Assembly: GCA_965116195.1 (NCBI GenBank)
Contig: OZ220491.1
Location: 1,364,001 to 1,428,000 of the forward strand
Direction of reading: 5' to 3'
Origin: Aldehydirespirator sp965116195
GTDB taxonomy: Bacteria > Actinomycetota > Acidimicrobiia > Acidimicrobiales > Aldehydirespiratoraceae
Length of the DNA: 64,000 bases
Shown here: positions 35,140-43,522 of the stretch, in pieces
Layout of the letters: each line of letters opens with the position of its first letter
Position numbering within the stretch: the stretch's first letter is position 1
Notes under the pieces: generated by a model
Seen by the model: the letters and a program-made list of their open reading frames with translations, nothing else
Told to the model about the DNA's origin: nothing
Databases searched by the model: none
Program-made: the position numbers and the translations under genes

Positions 35140-35429
35140 GATCGCTTGTGCTTACAACCGGTCATCATGACCGATCCATTGCGATCACCGGTGGAGTTCG
35201 CCGTGCTATCAGAGGCCCCGCGCGCTACAACCGCGTCGTTTGCAAGGGCAAAACGCTTTACAACGACTACGCTTGGAACAACGCAAGGGCCATACCAGGG
35301 TGGGGTTGGCCGTGGGATTGGTTTGATTAGGGGACGTGCTGGCGGTGGTCGTTATTGGGGGTTGAGTAGCTGGGTGATCCTTGCGAGTTCGTACTCAAGG
35401 AGCTGCCACGCGACCGGCTGGGCGGCTGG
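35140..35429. other. Right flank of the IS element, no intact gene
   Basis: A plus-strand frame (35148-35330) reads HDRSIAITGGVRRAIRGPAR then TLYNDYAWNN, which has a natural composition and may be the tail of a disrupted gene, but I cannot assign a family. No promoter or RNA seen. Confidence 0.3.
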
Positions 35430-35890
35430 TTAGACGCGGTATTCGTCCAGGATGGCTTGGTATGCGTTGCGTAGGGGTGTTCCCTGGCCGAATGGTATGC
35501 CTCGGCGTTCTTTGCGGTATTCGCCGGTTGCGTATTCGGCTGCGCTGCGGGCGAGGGCGTGTGGCTTCAGTTCCGTTCGGATCAATAAATGCGAACGTTG
35601 GTGCCCAGCTCACGTCTTCTAGATCGGCTAATGCTTCCGGTATTTTGTCGTTGCAATCACCGCTGGAGACTTTCAGGTCCCGTCCTGGGAACTCAGCATA
35701 AAGCGCAGCGGCCAACTGCTCGGCCTTCCCTTCTGTTTCGAAGAGCCGTACTTTGGTGAAGGGCGGATCATCAATTGAGAGCGCTATCCACGCGGATCCC
35801 TTGATCTCTTTGCCAGTCAAACGTTCCTCGTTGTCTGGTTCTCCAGCGAAGGCATCCAAAATCTTCAACCCTCGTCCGCATTCGCAGCGT
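35430..35890 (-). pseudogene. Three-Cys-motif partner protein (TcmP-like) remnant, truncated and frameshifted
   Basis: The minus strand encodes GLKILDAFAGEP, then VRLFETEGKAEQLAAAL, VSSGDCNDKIPEALADL and TFAFIDPNGTE, the core of three-Cys-motif partner proteins, which have a methyltransferase-like fold. At about 35578 the frame breaks: the continuation (ELKPHALARSAAEYATGEYR ... AILDEYRV, stop at 35430-35432) lies in a neighbouring frame. The expected N-terminus is missing or scrambled. The frame also reads on into the holA end. The family is linked to small mobile defence-like gene pairs; the Cys-motif partner is not seen here. Confidence 0.55.
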
Positions 35891-36064
35891 CCGGACACAC
35901 CGCCGGAAGTGCCGAGACGGCCCATACACTCCAATCTTGCGACCGACCCGTCGCTATCAACGGCGGGTTCGCCTCCTTGCCGAACCTGGCCACCGATCAA
36001 GCCGGCCAAGTCGGGACTCGTACTGGTTGGGTTCTTGGCTGGATCCCCAGCGCCTAACGGGTCT

Positions 36065-37081
36065 TCAGCGAGATGACAGGGAGGCGAGTCGCGCCACCAG
36101 CACCTCCATGACCAACTCGTCAGGCCAGTCAAGTGTTCCCCGCAAGGCCATGTCCGCGTCGGCAAGAAGTCTGACTGCCTGCGCAACTCCCCTCGAGCCG
36201 AGTTTGCGTGTCTGCCCCAGAAGTTTGCGAGCAGGAAAGGTTGATCCCTTCATGCCCAGCAACTTGGCCGCTTCGCGCTCACCGGCAACGCCGGCTCCGT
36301 CAAGCCGCAGCATGCGTTGATAGCGATTGTGAAGACCGGCGAGCAGCGCCAGCGGATGACGTGACGGCAACAGCCGATGCAGCACCTTCAGCGCTCCGGC
36401 GATATCACCTCGGTCAATAGCGTCGTCAAGTTCCCACGGCACCACCGCGCCGGCTTCGCCACCGTAAGTGACCACATCATCAGAAGTGACCCGGGCCCGG
36501 GGTCCGAGCACTCCCTGCAGCGTTCGCAGCAGGCCCACCACCAAGCCACGATCCACCCCGACCAGATTCTCCACCGCCTCCACCGCGCCCCGGTCAAACT
36601 GCAGTTCTGTCAAGGCGATCTGATCTCTGAGCCACTGCCTGGCTTCGCCGGCGCGTTTGGGCGGCTCCACATCCAGCATCGTGGCGTGAGCTGCCTGCAA
36701 CTCCTTTGTGAGCGACTTCGGCACGGACGGCATCCGCCCGGTCATCGCAGGGTCATGTCCACGCTCCCAGACGAGCACGAGTTCGGTTGTCAAGGGCAGG
36801 TTCGACAGCACACGCACCAGCGGCTCGCAGTCCTGCGCACGCGAAAAACGAGCCAGGTGACGGCCCACGATCACGCGGCGCTGCGTCAGAAATGGTGCTG
36901 TCTGTGCCGCCTCCACCAGCGCGGCAAGACTCCAGCCCCCCTCCGGGAGGCGATAGTTCTCCTCGGTGATCTGCTGAAGAGCCAAGCCACGGTCCTCTGT
37001 GCCCAGCAATTCGTTGACGGTCCTTGACAGCGCCTCGGCTATCAGGATCTGATCGTCACCAGTGATCAGACAAACACTCAA
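36065..37081 (-). CDS. holA: DNA polymerase III subunit delta
   Basis: 338 residues. The N-terminal AAA-like region starts SVCLITGDDQILIAEAL and has LVLVWERGHD; the middle has LTELQFDRGAVEAVENLVG and the C-terminal collar helices end ADMALRGTLDWPDELVMEVLVARL, diagnostic for HolA. It opens the sliding clamp in the clamp loader. A TTG start (37079-37081) is the only in-frame option after an upstream stop. It precedes rpsT in the usual order, but an accessory island now separates them. Confidence 0.92.
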   Translation of the reverse strand: MSVCLITGDDQILIAEALSRTVNELLGTEDRGLALQQITEENYRLPEGGWSLAALVEAAQTAPFLTQRRVIVGRHLARFSRAQDCEPLVRVLSNLPLTTELVLVWERGHDPAMTGRMPSVPKSLTKELQAAHATMLDVEPPKRAGEARQWLRDQIALTELQFDRGAVEAVENLVGVDRGLVVGLLRTLQGVLGPRARVTSDDVVTYGGEAGAVVPWELDDAIDRGDIAGALKVLHRLLPSRHPLALLAGLHNRYQRMLRLDGAGVAGEREAAKLLGMKGSTFPARKLLGQTRKLGSRGVAQAVRLLADADMALRGTLDWPDELVMEVLVARLASLSSR

Positions 37082-37230
37082 GTAGCTGTACCCAACTCGA
37101 CAGTCAGATCAGGTGTGTGCATCAATCAGATCCGGTACAGCGTTTCGATGACGAATCGCAGCCAGGACCACAGGCAGTGTGTGCATCAGGAGTGCGCATC
37201 GACCAGATCAGGGGGTGTTTCGGGGGGCAT
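37082..37230. repeat. Duplicated comEC 3' end
   Basis: On the minus strand, CACACGCCTGATCTGGTCAATGC of the comEC end (split here as CACACGCCTGATCTGG plus TCAATGC) recurs in degraded form (CCCCTGATCTGGTCGATGC, CCGGATCTGATTGATGCAC, CACACCTGATCTGAC) up to the holA start. Confidence 0.6.
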
Positions 37231-39250
37231 TGACCAGATCAGGCGTGTGCATTGACGCCGAATATACCTGCAGCACCAACTCCGGCTCATGGGACAAGAC
37301 TCTGAGTCGAGCTGACCCCAGACCAACCGTGGCACCTTCACGGACGGTGCGAGCTCTCGGGACACGATGCATGGGCGGTGCCAACACCGGCACTGCGGGA
37401 AAGCGATCAGCCAGTGCCACCACCGCTCTGGCATCAGAAGCGCCGCCCGCTGCGGCCACGATCACATCTGGCGTGCGCACGCCGAGTTCACGAAGTGCCT
37501 GCAGCAGTCGCTCCGGCGAGCGGCTCTGCTTCAGCACCACCACCTGCACGTCCTCAGCAGAGAAGACATCTGCCCCCTCAACCTGTGACCATCCCGACGG
37601 AGGCCCTGAGGCACTCATCAGGCTCTGCACGAGAACCACCACCACAAGGAGACCGCCGAGCGCTCTGGGCCAGCGCGAGCAGGTACCCGGTGCTGTTTCG
37701 GACTGCGTGTCACAGCCAGATGGCACGGAGTTCTGCTGCGAGGGTGTTGCTGCTGAACGCCAACCCGTATGAGACGGTGACGCCAAGGCCCCTTCAGATG
37801 GCAACGCCCCGCCAGATGGCTGCACCGCGTCTGAACGCCACCACGGGTTGGCCTGTGTGCCACGCCAAGCCATATGGGACTTTGTGCCACGCCAAGTCCG
37901 GAGTGTTTGCAGTCTGAGCGTCCGCAGCCCGGGTGCCAGCAGCAACACGACGCCGATGGCCAGCAGCGTCGCGCCGGTCGCACCCAGCGCTGCCGGAGGA
38001 GCAGCTGCTGCAGCGCCGGCCACCTGGCGCACCCACCACAGCAACAGGGCGGTGGGACGGTGTATCAACCAGGCCAGCCATCCGCCTGTCATGCCAGCGG
38101 CAACACCGCCCGTCAGTCCCCACATCATCACCGGTGCCGAGGCCGGGCCTGCGATCACGTTGGCGGGAAGCGCAGCCACCGGCACGCTGCCGAACACCGC
38201 CACCAGCAGTGGCATCACCCCGAGTTGGGCTCCGGCGGTTGTGGCCACGGCCAGGCGCAGCACATGCGGGCCGGGCAGTTTCTCGGTGAGGGCTGGTGTG
38301 ATCCAGAGAAGTCCTGCCGTGGCACACACCGACAACTGAAATGCCAGCGAGCGAATGAGAAACGGATCCACCACAAGCACCACGGCGACGGCCCATGCCA
38401 GAGTCCGGCGTCCTGCCTCGGGGCGTCCCAGCGCAGCCGAGACCACAGCGACACCCGCCATGGTCACCGCCCGTAGCACCGAGGGTTCGAATCGGGTCAA
38501 CACGGCGAACACGCCCAGCACTCCCAGCAAGGCCAGAAGGCGCACGCCGGGTCGCATCCGGCTCAGCAGCGGTGTGGCCAGTGCCAGCACGAAGGCCACG
38601 TTCTGACCTGACACCACCAACAGATGCCCCAGTCCCGCAGCCCGGAAGTCGTCAGCAAGTCGGGCCGACTGATGGCGGTCATCTCCGTAGACCATGCCGC
38701 CGAAGAGCGAACGGTCATCGGCTGTGAGACCCTGGGCACCGGAGGCCAGCAGTCGGCGCACCCGGTTTGCGAAGGTTGACAGCACCGCTGCGTCAGAGGT
38801 CTCGTGAACCTCAGTGACGGCGAGTGTTGCCACCACATGACGCCAGCGGTGCCAGTCGTTGTTGGTGGCCCGCATCGTGCCTGAGACATAGGCGCTCTCG
38901 CCAGCCAACAGGTTGTCCAACTTCGCTGCGGCGCGCCCGTAGGCCTGGGCCTCCAATCGCCTGCCCTCATAACGCACGGTGGCCCGTACCCCGCCGGCAG
39001 AAAATGGCCGAGGGTCATCCATAAGCGTCACCCAGGCCTTGATCGGGCCGGTCGGCGGGTCGGCCAGCCCTGCCAGAGCAGTGGTCCCGAAGGCTGATGT
39101 GAGAGCCATGAACGCCACCAGAACCAGCGCCGGGTGTGCCTTCCAGATGCATAGTCCGACCAGCAACAAAGCCACGACCAAGGGCACCGGCAAGAGCACC
39201 CAGGAGCCGACCACAGCCCCGGACGCAGCAACATAAGGAGTGCTCGCCAT
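37208..39250 (-). CDS. comEC: ComEC/Rec2 DNA-uptake channel with degenerate metallo-beta-lactamase domain
   Basis: 680 residues from the ATG at 39248-39250; a longer frame to 39469 overlaps comEA and is unlikely. Several N-terminal membrane helices, an OB-like region and the competence domain (LLVVSGQNVAFVLALATPLL, AGTRRLAWAVAVVLVVDP-type helices) are present. ComEC moves single-stranded DNA across the membrane. A low-complexity insert near residues 540-610 includes a 30-nt duplication (AWRGTQ, TWRGTK). The C-terminal metallo-beta-lactamase-like domain retains its frame (DVIVAAAGGASDARAVVALADRFPAVPVLAPP) but the HxHxDH zinc motif expected after DVIV is absent. Confidence 0.85.
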   Translation of the reverse strand: MASTPYVAASGAVVGSWVLLPVPLVVALLLVGLCIWKAHPALVLVAFMALTSAFGTTALAGLADPPTGPIKAWVTLMDDPRPFSAGGVRATVRYEGRRLEAQAYGRAAAKLDNLLAGESAYVSGTMRATNNDWHRWRHVVATLAVTEVHETSDAAVLSTFANRVRRLLASGAQGLTADDRSLFGGMVYGDDRHQSARLADDFRAAGLGHLLVVSGQNVAFVLALATPLLSRMRPGVRLLALLGVLGVFAVLTRFEPSVLRAVTMAGVAVVSAALGRPEAGRRTLAWAVAVVLVVDPFLIRSLAFQLSVCATAGLLWITPALTEKLPGPHVLRLAVATTAGAQLGVMPLLVAVFGSVPVAALPANVIAGPASAPVMMWGLTGGVAAGMTGGWLAWLIHRPTALLLWWVRQVAGAAAAAPPAALGATGATLLAIGVVLLLAPGLRTLRLQTLRTWRGTKSHMAWRGTQANPWWRSDAVQPSGGALPSEGALASPSHTGWRSAATPSQQNSVPSGCDTQSETAPGTCSRWPRALGGLLVVVVLVQSLMSASGPPSGWSQVEGADVFSAEDVQVVVLKQSRSPERLLQALRELGVRTPDVIVAAAGGASDARAVVALADRFPAVPVLAPPMHRVPRARTVREGATVGLGSARLRVLSHEPELVLQVYSASMHTPDLVNAPRNTP

Positions 39251-39359
39251 CGGGCGCAGCCGTGTCACGCCCGAAGGTGACAAGGGCGCAACCCCGCAGA
39301 TCGTCCGTCTTGAGGTTGCCCAAAACCCGGCTGGATGCTGACCGCTCTGTGTTGCCGTG

Positions 39360-40088
39360 TCACACCGAGACCAGCGGGCGTATCTGTTCCAGTTTTGCCG
39401 GGCCGATCCCGGCAACGTTCTCAAGTGCGCCGACAGTTGCAAAAGGCCCGGCCCGCGCACGATGCTCAATGATCGCCGCAGCCAGCGAGGGGCCGATCCC
39501 GGGCAACGCCTGCAACGCCACCGCGTCAGCAGTATTGATGTTCACCTTTGCCGAACCTCCGACCGAGCCTGTGGCGGCGGGTGTCGTTGCAGGTGTCGGT
39601 TCAATGATGTCCGGTTGCTGCTCCTCGCCGATTGAGGGAACCCAGAGCCGAGCGCCGTCGTTGAGCGGTTGGGCCAGATTGAGACGCGAGCCGTCCGCGT
39701 TCTCGCTGAGTCCCCCGGCGGCCTGCACGGCATCAAGAACACGTCCGTCGGCAGGCAACTCGTGAACACCCGGACGCAGGACAGCGCCGTCCACGTGGAC
39801 CACCAGTGGCGCAGGTGCTGTCGTGGCCGGAAGCGAGGGCGCAGGCATGGCGGCAACCGAGGGCATGAGTTGCTCGGGGGCAGGGCCCGAGGGTGTTCGC
39901 AACGCCCACCAGCCACCAAGAGCAGCGGCCACCACAGCTGCCACACCCAGTATGACCGCCGTCGTGGTCACGCCCAGACGATCAGCCAGCATGGTCGGCG
40001 TCGGAATCGCCGGTCTGCGCCCACTGTCACCAGTCGGCTCCTCAAGCACTGCCGCCCTCCCGCGTTCAACGTCACGAAGGGCCGACAC
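39360..40088 (-). CDS. comEA: ComEA-like DNA-binding protein (SLBB plus helix-hairpin-helix)
   Basis: 242 residues from a GTG at 40086-40088. One transmembrane helix (TAVILGVAAVVAAALGGWWAL, about 43-63), an SLBB domain (VVHVDGAVLRPGVHELPADGRVLDAV) and a C-terminal double HhH (VNINTADAVALQALPGIGPSLAAAII ... VAGIGPAKLEQIRPLV). Binds incoming double-stranded DNA at the cell surface for ComEC. Operon order comEA-comEC-holA is standard. Confidence 0.93.
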   Translation of the reverse strand: MSALRDVERGRAAVLEEPTGDSGRRPAIPTPTMLADRLGVTTTAVILGVAAVVAAALGGWWALRTPSGPAPEQLMPSVAAMPAPSLPATTAPAPLVVHVDGAVLRPGVHELPADGRVLDAVQAAGGLSENADGSRLNLAQPLNDGARLWVPSIGEEQQPDIIEPTPATTPAATGSVGGSAKVNINTADAVALQALPGIGPSLAAAIIEHRARAGPFATVGALENVAGIGPAKLEQIRPLVSV

Positions 40089-40116
40089 CGCAGCGGCCGG
40101 CTAGCCAGCGCTCAGA

Positions 40117-40142
40117 CTAGCGCCTCACAATCAACTACCGGT
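40117..40142 (+). repeat. 26-bp direct repeat, left copy flanking the HicB-like gene
   Basis: CTAGCGCCTCACAATCAACT followed by ACCGGT. The partner is at 40681-40706 with two mismatches; 564 bp separate the two and enclose the HicB-like gene. Confidence 0.85.
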
Positions 40143-40192
40143 GCCTCCCAACGTCAGGATGAACCGCAGTTGGTCAGAGTTGCCTATGCCGC

Positions 40193-40624
40193 CTATGCCG
40201 CCTGTGTTGCGAGCATCAGTTGTTGTCCCAATGCCTGGAGTGCCGTTTCAACCTGGCCTATGTGCGAACGATGATCAAGGTCCACCAGTCGGCGTACTGC
40301 GCTTTCAGAGAGTCCAAGCCGTTCAGCCAGTGCGATGTTGCTGACCCCTTTGGCACGCATCGCGTCGTAGAGGGCAATCTTCGCAGCAACAAGCACCGGC
40401 AGGGCAATGGCTACCCGCCCTTGTGTCGCAGACGGCCATGGAACTGCGCGCCGATGATCAACATAGCCTCCGAGCGCAGCGATCAGGCAGTCTTGAGCCA
40501 GCGTCAGCGCCTCTGCTTCTGTTTCCCCTTCGGTCAGTGCCTCAGGAACGTCCGGAAAAGACACGAGTACCGAACCGTCATCCTGTCGCACCAACTCCGC
40601 CGGCCACCTCAACCCCTGCGCCAT
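40193..40624 (-). CDS. HicB-like antitoxin with C-terminal HTH, no HicA partner
   Basis: 143 residues from the ATG at 40622-40624, with AAGGAGAAGG upstream. The N-terminal HicB fold (DGSVLVSFPDVPEALTEGET, EAEALTLAQDCLIAALGGYV) and a C-terminal helix-turn-helix (ISNIALAERLGLSESAVRRLV-type) match HicB antitoxins, which neutralise and repress HicA. No HicA frame is visible on either side, so it is an orphan or a stand-alone regulator. Flanked by 26-bp direct repeats. Confidence 0.78.
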   Translation of the reverse strand: MAQGLRWPAELVRQDDGSVLVSFPDVPEALTEGETEAEALTLAQDCLIAALGGYVDHRRAVPWPSATQGRVAIALPVLVAAKIALYDAMRAKGVSNIALAERLGLSESAVRRLVDLDHRSHIGQVETALQALGQQLMLATQAA

Positions 40625-40680
40625 GTCTTCATCCTTCTCCTTACCCACCTCTATCTGAGATCCTCGCGTCGGAGTCCAAG

Positions 40681-40706
40681 CTAGTGCCTCACAATCAACT
40701 GCCGGT
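40681..40706 (+). repeat. 26-bp direct repeat, right copy flanking the HicB-like gene
   Basis: CTAGTGCCTCACAATCAACT followed by GCCGGT; 24 of 26 bases match the copy at 40117-40142. Confidence 0.85.
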
Positions 40707-40745
40707 CCTGCAGGGTTGACGCAACAGCAGCAGTGACGCGATAGC

Positions 40746-40762
40746 TTTACCTGCATGGTAAA
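40746..40762 (+). promoter_or_regulatory. Palindromic operator candidate of the toxin-antitoxin genes
   Basis: TTTACC-TGCAT-GGTAAA is a perfect 6-bp inverted repeat with a 5-nt spacer, ending 8 nt before the toxin start. TTGACG at 40716-40721 may be the -35 element. Autorepression by the downstream HTH antitoxin is inferred from the family. Confidence 0.6.
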
Positions 40763-40770
40763 GTCGACAG

Positions 40771-41106
40771 GTGAAGATCAGGTTTCGGGATCAACGACTT
40801 GCGACACTCTGTGCCAGCAAGAGAGCGTTGGTCCGGAGACTCGGAGAGCGCCCGGCAAGACGGCTGATGCAGCGGCTAGCAAACTTGGAAGCGGCCAAAA
40901 ACGCAAGCGATCTACGTCGTTTTCCGGGGAGGTGGCACCCGCTGCGCGCCGACCGGAGTGGACAAATGAGCGGAGACCTGGATCATCCCAGGCGACTCAT
41001 CATCGAACCGGCGGACCTGACAAGCGTTCAACGTTCTGATGGAAGCATCGACTGGGAGCAGGTGACCGATGTGGTGATTGTTGAGATCGCTGACACTCAC
41101 GGGTGA
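40771..41106 (+). CDS. RelE/HigB-like toxin
   Basis: 111 residues from GTG. MKIRFRDQRLATLCASKRAL ... LGERPARRLMQRLANLEAA ... DLRRFPGRWHPL ... RLIIEPADL and VTDVVIVEIADTHG follow the plasmid-killer (HigB/RelE-type) mRNA interferase pattern. The toxin gene comes first, as in higBA. The start lies just behind a palindromic operator. The partner antitoxin gene begins 68 bp downstream. Confidence 0.82.
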   Translation: MKIRFRDQRLATLCASKRALVRRLGERPARRLMQRLANLEAAKNASDLRRFPGRWHPLRADRSGQMSGDLDHPRRLIIEPADLTSVQRSDGSIDWEQVTDVVIVEIADTHG

Positions 41107-41174
41107 CAATCAAAATCCTGGTAAGCAGTTGGTATCGGATCCCATGAACAAACCAAGGACAAGGAGGAGAACAG

Positions 41175-42287
41175 ATGGATCAGGAGTTGATCGATTTCGA
41201 GCCGGACTATGCAGTACCTCCGGGCGAAACACTGCTGGAGGCACTGGAGGAGGCCGGCTTGACTCAGGCCGAGTTGAGCCGTCGTGCCGAGATCAGTCCC
41301 AAGCACACCAATCGGATCATCAAGGGTCATGCGGCGTTGACTCCAGATGTGGCCCTGAAACTCGAACGTGTGCTCGGGATTCCGTCACGATTCTGGAATG
41401 CCCTGGAAGCCAACTACCGGGCACGACTCGCTCGACTGGCAGAGAGACAGCCCACCAACGAGGACCTCGCGTGGCTGAAAGAACTGCCTTGGCGCGAGTT
41501 GCAACGGCGCGCCCATCTTCAGCCTGGCGATGATGAGGCATCCCTGATCGCTGAGGCAAAGCGCTTCTTTGGCGTTGCTTCAGCGTCGGCATGGAATGAG
41601 GTCTGGAAGTCGCCTGCTGCGTCTTTTCGCCAGTCAAGCGCTCACAAAGTGGATCACGGAGCACTGGCGTCATGGATTCGCATCACGGAGATACAGGCAG
41701 CCAACACTGATTGCGCTCTCTACACGGAATCGGGATTCCGCGAACTTCTCCAGAGAATCCGCTCAAAGACAGCAAGTCCGCCAACCGATGTCGGAGCGTG
41801 GCTCAGGCGTGTCGGCAGCGCCGTGGGGGTCGCCATGGTGGTGGAACCCGAGATAAAGGGTGCACGTGTCAGCGGGGCTGCCTACTGGCACACCGGCAAA
41901 CCCGTAATCGCTTTGAGTCTGCGGTATCGCAGCGACGACCAGTTCTGGTTCTCATTGTTTCACGAAGCCGGTCACATTCTTCTTCATCCCCGCCGCGGGC
42001 GATTCATCGATTTAGGAATCGCTTCGAATTCGGGGCAAGTGTCCGATTCGCACGCGAACGCGCGATTTGAGTTGGAAGCGAACCGCTTCGCAGCAAGCAC
42101 CTTGATCCCCGAGGAGCATCAAGAGCGGCTTGGGAGGTTGAAAACTCTCAATGAGATTCGCCATTTTGCGGACGAGATCGGAATAGCAGCTGGAATCGTC
42201 GTTGGACGACTTCAATTCGAGGGACAACTCCCCCACAACGTTGGCAACGGCCTCAAACGATCCGTCATACCCTCACCAGCTCGTTAG
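41175..42287 (+). CDS. HigA-type HTH antitoxin fused to ImmA/IrrE metallopeptidase
   Basis: 370 residues from an ATG preceded by AAGGAGGAG. The N-terminal HigA-like HTH (LLEALEEAGLTQAELSRRA, SPKHTNRIIKGHAALTPDVA, about 20-60) is fused to an ImmA/IrrE zinc peptidase domain with HEAGHILLH (HExxH, about 264-272) and ELEANRFAASTLIP. This fused form is known as an antitoxin partner for HigB/RelE toxins; the peptidase may respond to stress or remove another repressor. Forms an operon with the toxin. Confidence 0.88.
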   Translation: MDQELIDFEPDYAVPPGETLLEALEEAGLTQAELSRRAEISPKHTNRIIKGHAALTPDVALKLERVLGIPSRFWNALEANYRARLARLAERQPTNEDLAWLKELPWRELQRRAHLQPGDDEASLIAEAKRFFGVASASAWNEVWKSPAASFRQSSAHKVDHGALASWIRITEIQAANTDCALYTESGFRELLQRIRSKTASPPTDVGAWLRRVGSAVGVAMVVEPEIKGARVSGAAYWHTGKPVIALSLRYRSDDQFWFSLFHEAGHILLHPRRGRFIDLGIASNSGQVSDSHANARFELEANRFAASTLIPEEHQERLGRLKTLNEIRHFADEIGIAAGIVVGRLQFEGQLPHNVGNGLKRSVIPSPAR

Positions 42288-42342
42288 GGCAATTTGACCC
42301 GATTCGCGTGGTCGTGGAGCATCCCCTCACCTTAAATCACAT

Positions 42343-42382
42343 TAAAATGGGCTCAGAACAGGCAAATGGGTTCAGAACAGGG
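42343..42382. repeat. Duplicated 3' end of the thioredoxin-TPR gene
   Basis: The minus-strand gene end CCTGTTCTGAACCCATTTG recurs immediately downstream as CCTGTTCTGAGCCCATTTT, duplicating the stop codon at about a 20-bp period. Confidence 0.8.
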
Positions 42383-43085
42383 CTCTGGAAAGTTGTTTGC
42401 GCCAGTTTGCGGTGCTTGGGTCGTCTGGGCCAAGCACCTCCAGAAGATCAACGAAGCGCTGGCGAGCCTCCTCGCTTTGCTTGACTCGTCCCAGGAGTTC
42501 GGCCAACTCCGCAGCTATGTCCAGCGGTTCGTCGTCGGTGCCGGAAGTCTGTACCCGGATCACGGCTTTCAGGCGGCGAGACTCGGGGGTGTCAGGCGCA
42601 CGATCCAGCAGGCCATCAGCCTCGTTGACCCGGCCGTCGTCAATCAACAGTGCGGCGAGCGCCAACAGCGCCGACTCGTTGTCGGCCTCGATCTCCAGCG
42701 CGGCTCGCAGCGAGGCTTCGTCGCCTGCTTTCACCAGTTGTTCTATCTCGCTCAACTCCGGCTTGGGAAGGTAGCGGTTCAGAAACTCACGCACCGCTGA
42801 CTCGCTTTGGGCACCCAGAAAGCCGTCGGCAACCTGGCCGTCCACCATCACGTACACCGCCGGAATGGACTGCACACGGAACGCCTGGGCCACACCGGGG
42901 TTGCTCTCGATATCGACCTTGGCCAACTCGACCGCGCCGTTGGCTTCGGCCACGACCTTCTCAAGTATCGGTGTCAGCTGGCGGCACGGTTGACACCAGT
43001 CCGCCCACAGGTCCACCACCACCGGAACGGTGCGGGAACGCTCAACCACCTGGGTCTCGAAAGTCGCATCGGTAACATCAGCCAT
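42372..43085 (-). CDS. Thioredoxin-TPR protein (CnoX/YbbN-like)
   Basis: 237 residues. A thioredoxin domain with WADWCQPCRQL (Cys-Gln-Pro-Cys, about 28-38) and SIPAVYVMVDG (cis-Pro loop) is followed by a helical TPR-like C-terminal half with EIEADNESALLALAALLIDD and RRLKAVIR. The layout matches co-chaperone thioredoxins of the CnoX/YbbN group; a redox-active CxxC is retained. Cytoplasmic. Confidence 0.88.
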   Translation of the reverse strand: MADVTDATFETQVVERSRTVPVVVDLWADWCQPCRQLTPILEKVVAEANGAVELAKVDIESNPGVAQAFRVQSIPAVYVMVDGQVADGFLGAQSESAVREFLNRYLPKPELSEIEQLVKAGDEASLRAALEIEADNESALLALAALLIDDGRVNEADGLLDRAPDTPESRRLKAVIRVQTSGTDDEPLDIAAELAELLGRVKQSEEARQRFVDLLEVLGPDDPSTANWRKQLSRALF

Positions 43086-43522
43086 ACGGCTTGCAAGCTA
43101 CCTCGCAACGGCGCTGTTGCCCCGCGGTCCGTGTCTTCCTGGGCGAACTGGCTATACGGGCAATGGTGTTTGCCAGTTGCCCCCGCAAGGTGGCCGTTTA
43201 CCCCCTCAGACTCGCTGCTACCTGTGCGATCTCGCAATGTGGGCATCATTGTTGCGAGTGTCCGCGGAAGGAGACTGCTGCCCGCCATCTGCTGCGACCT
43301 TAGGCAAAAGTCGGCTGCCGAGCCGCCGGAAGGTCCCGCCGAAGGTGACTGCGGCCCGCCATCTGCTGCGACTTTTGGGGAAAGTCGGCTGCCGAGCCGC
43401 CGGAAGGTTCCGCGGAAGGTGACTGTGGCCCGCCATCTGCTGCGGATGCTTCGGTGGAGTTGGCTTCGGTACGCTTGGTGCGTTGTAGCGCAGTTGACAT
43501 GACTCTCAGGAGGTAACAGGAC
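43086..43522. repeat. 74-bp repeats in a gene-free 437-bp region
   Basis: GCCCGCCATCTGCTGCGA starts at 43280, 43354 and 43428, giving 74-bp units with the shared AAAGTCGGCTGCCGAGCCGCC segment. No gene. The end carries AGGAGG for the LLM gene at 43523. Confidence 0.85.

Noticed and set aside
39251..39469. Longer N-terminus for ComEC
   Set aside because: Overlaps the comEA coding end by about 110 nt and has non-membrane, Arg-rich composition; the ATG at 39250 begins the hydrophobic region.
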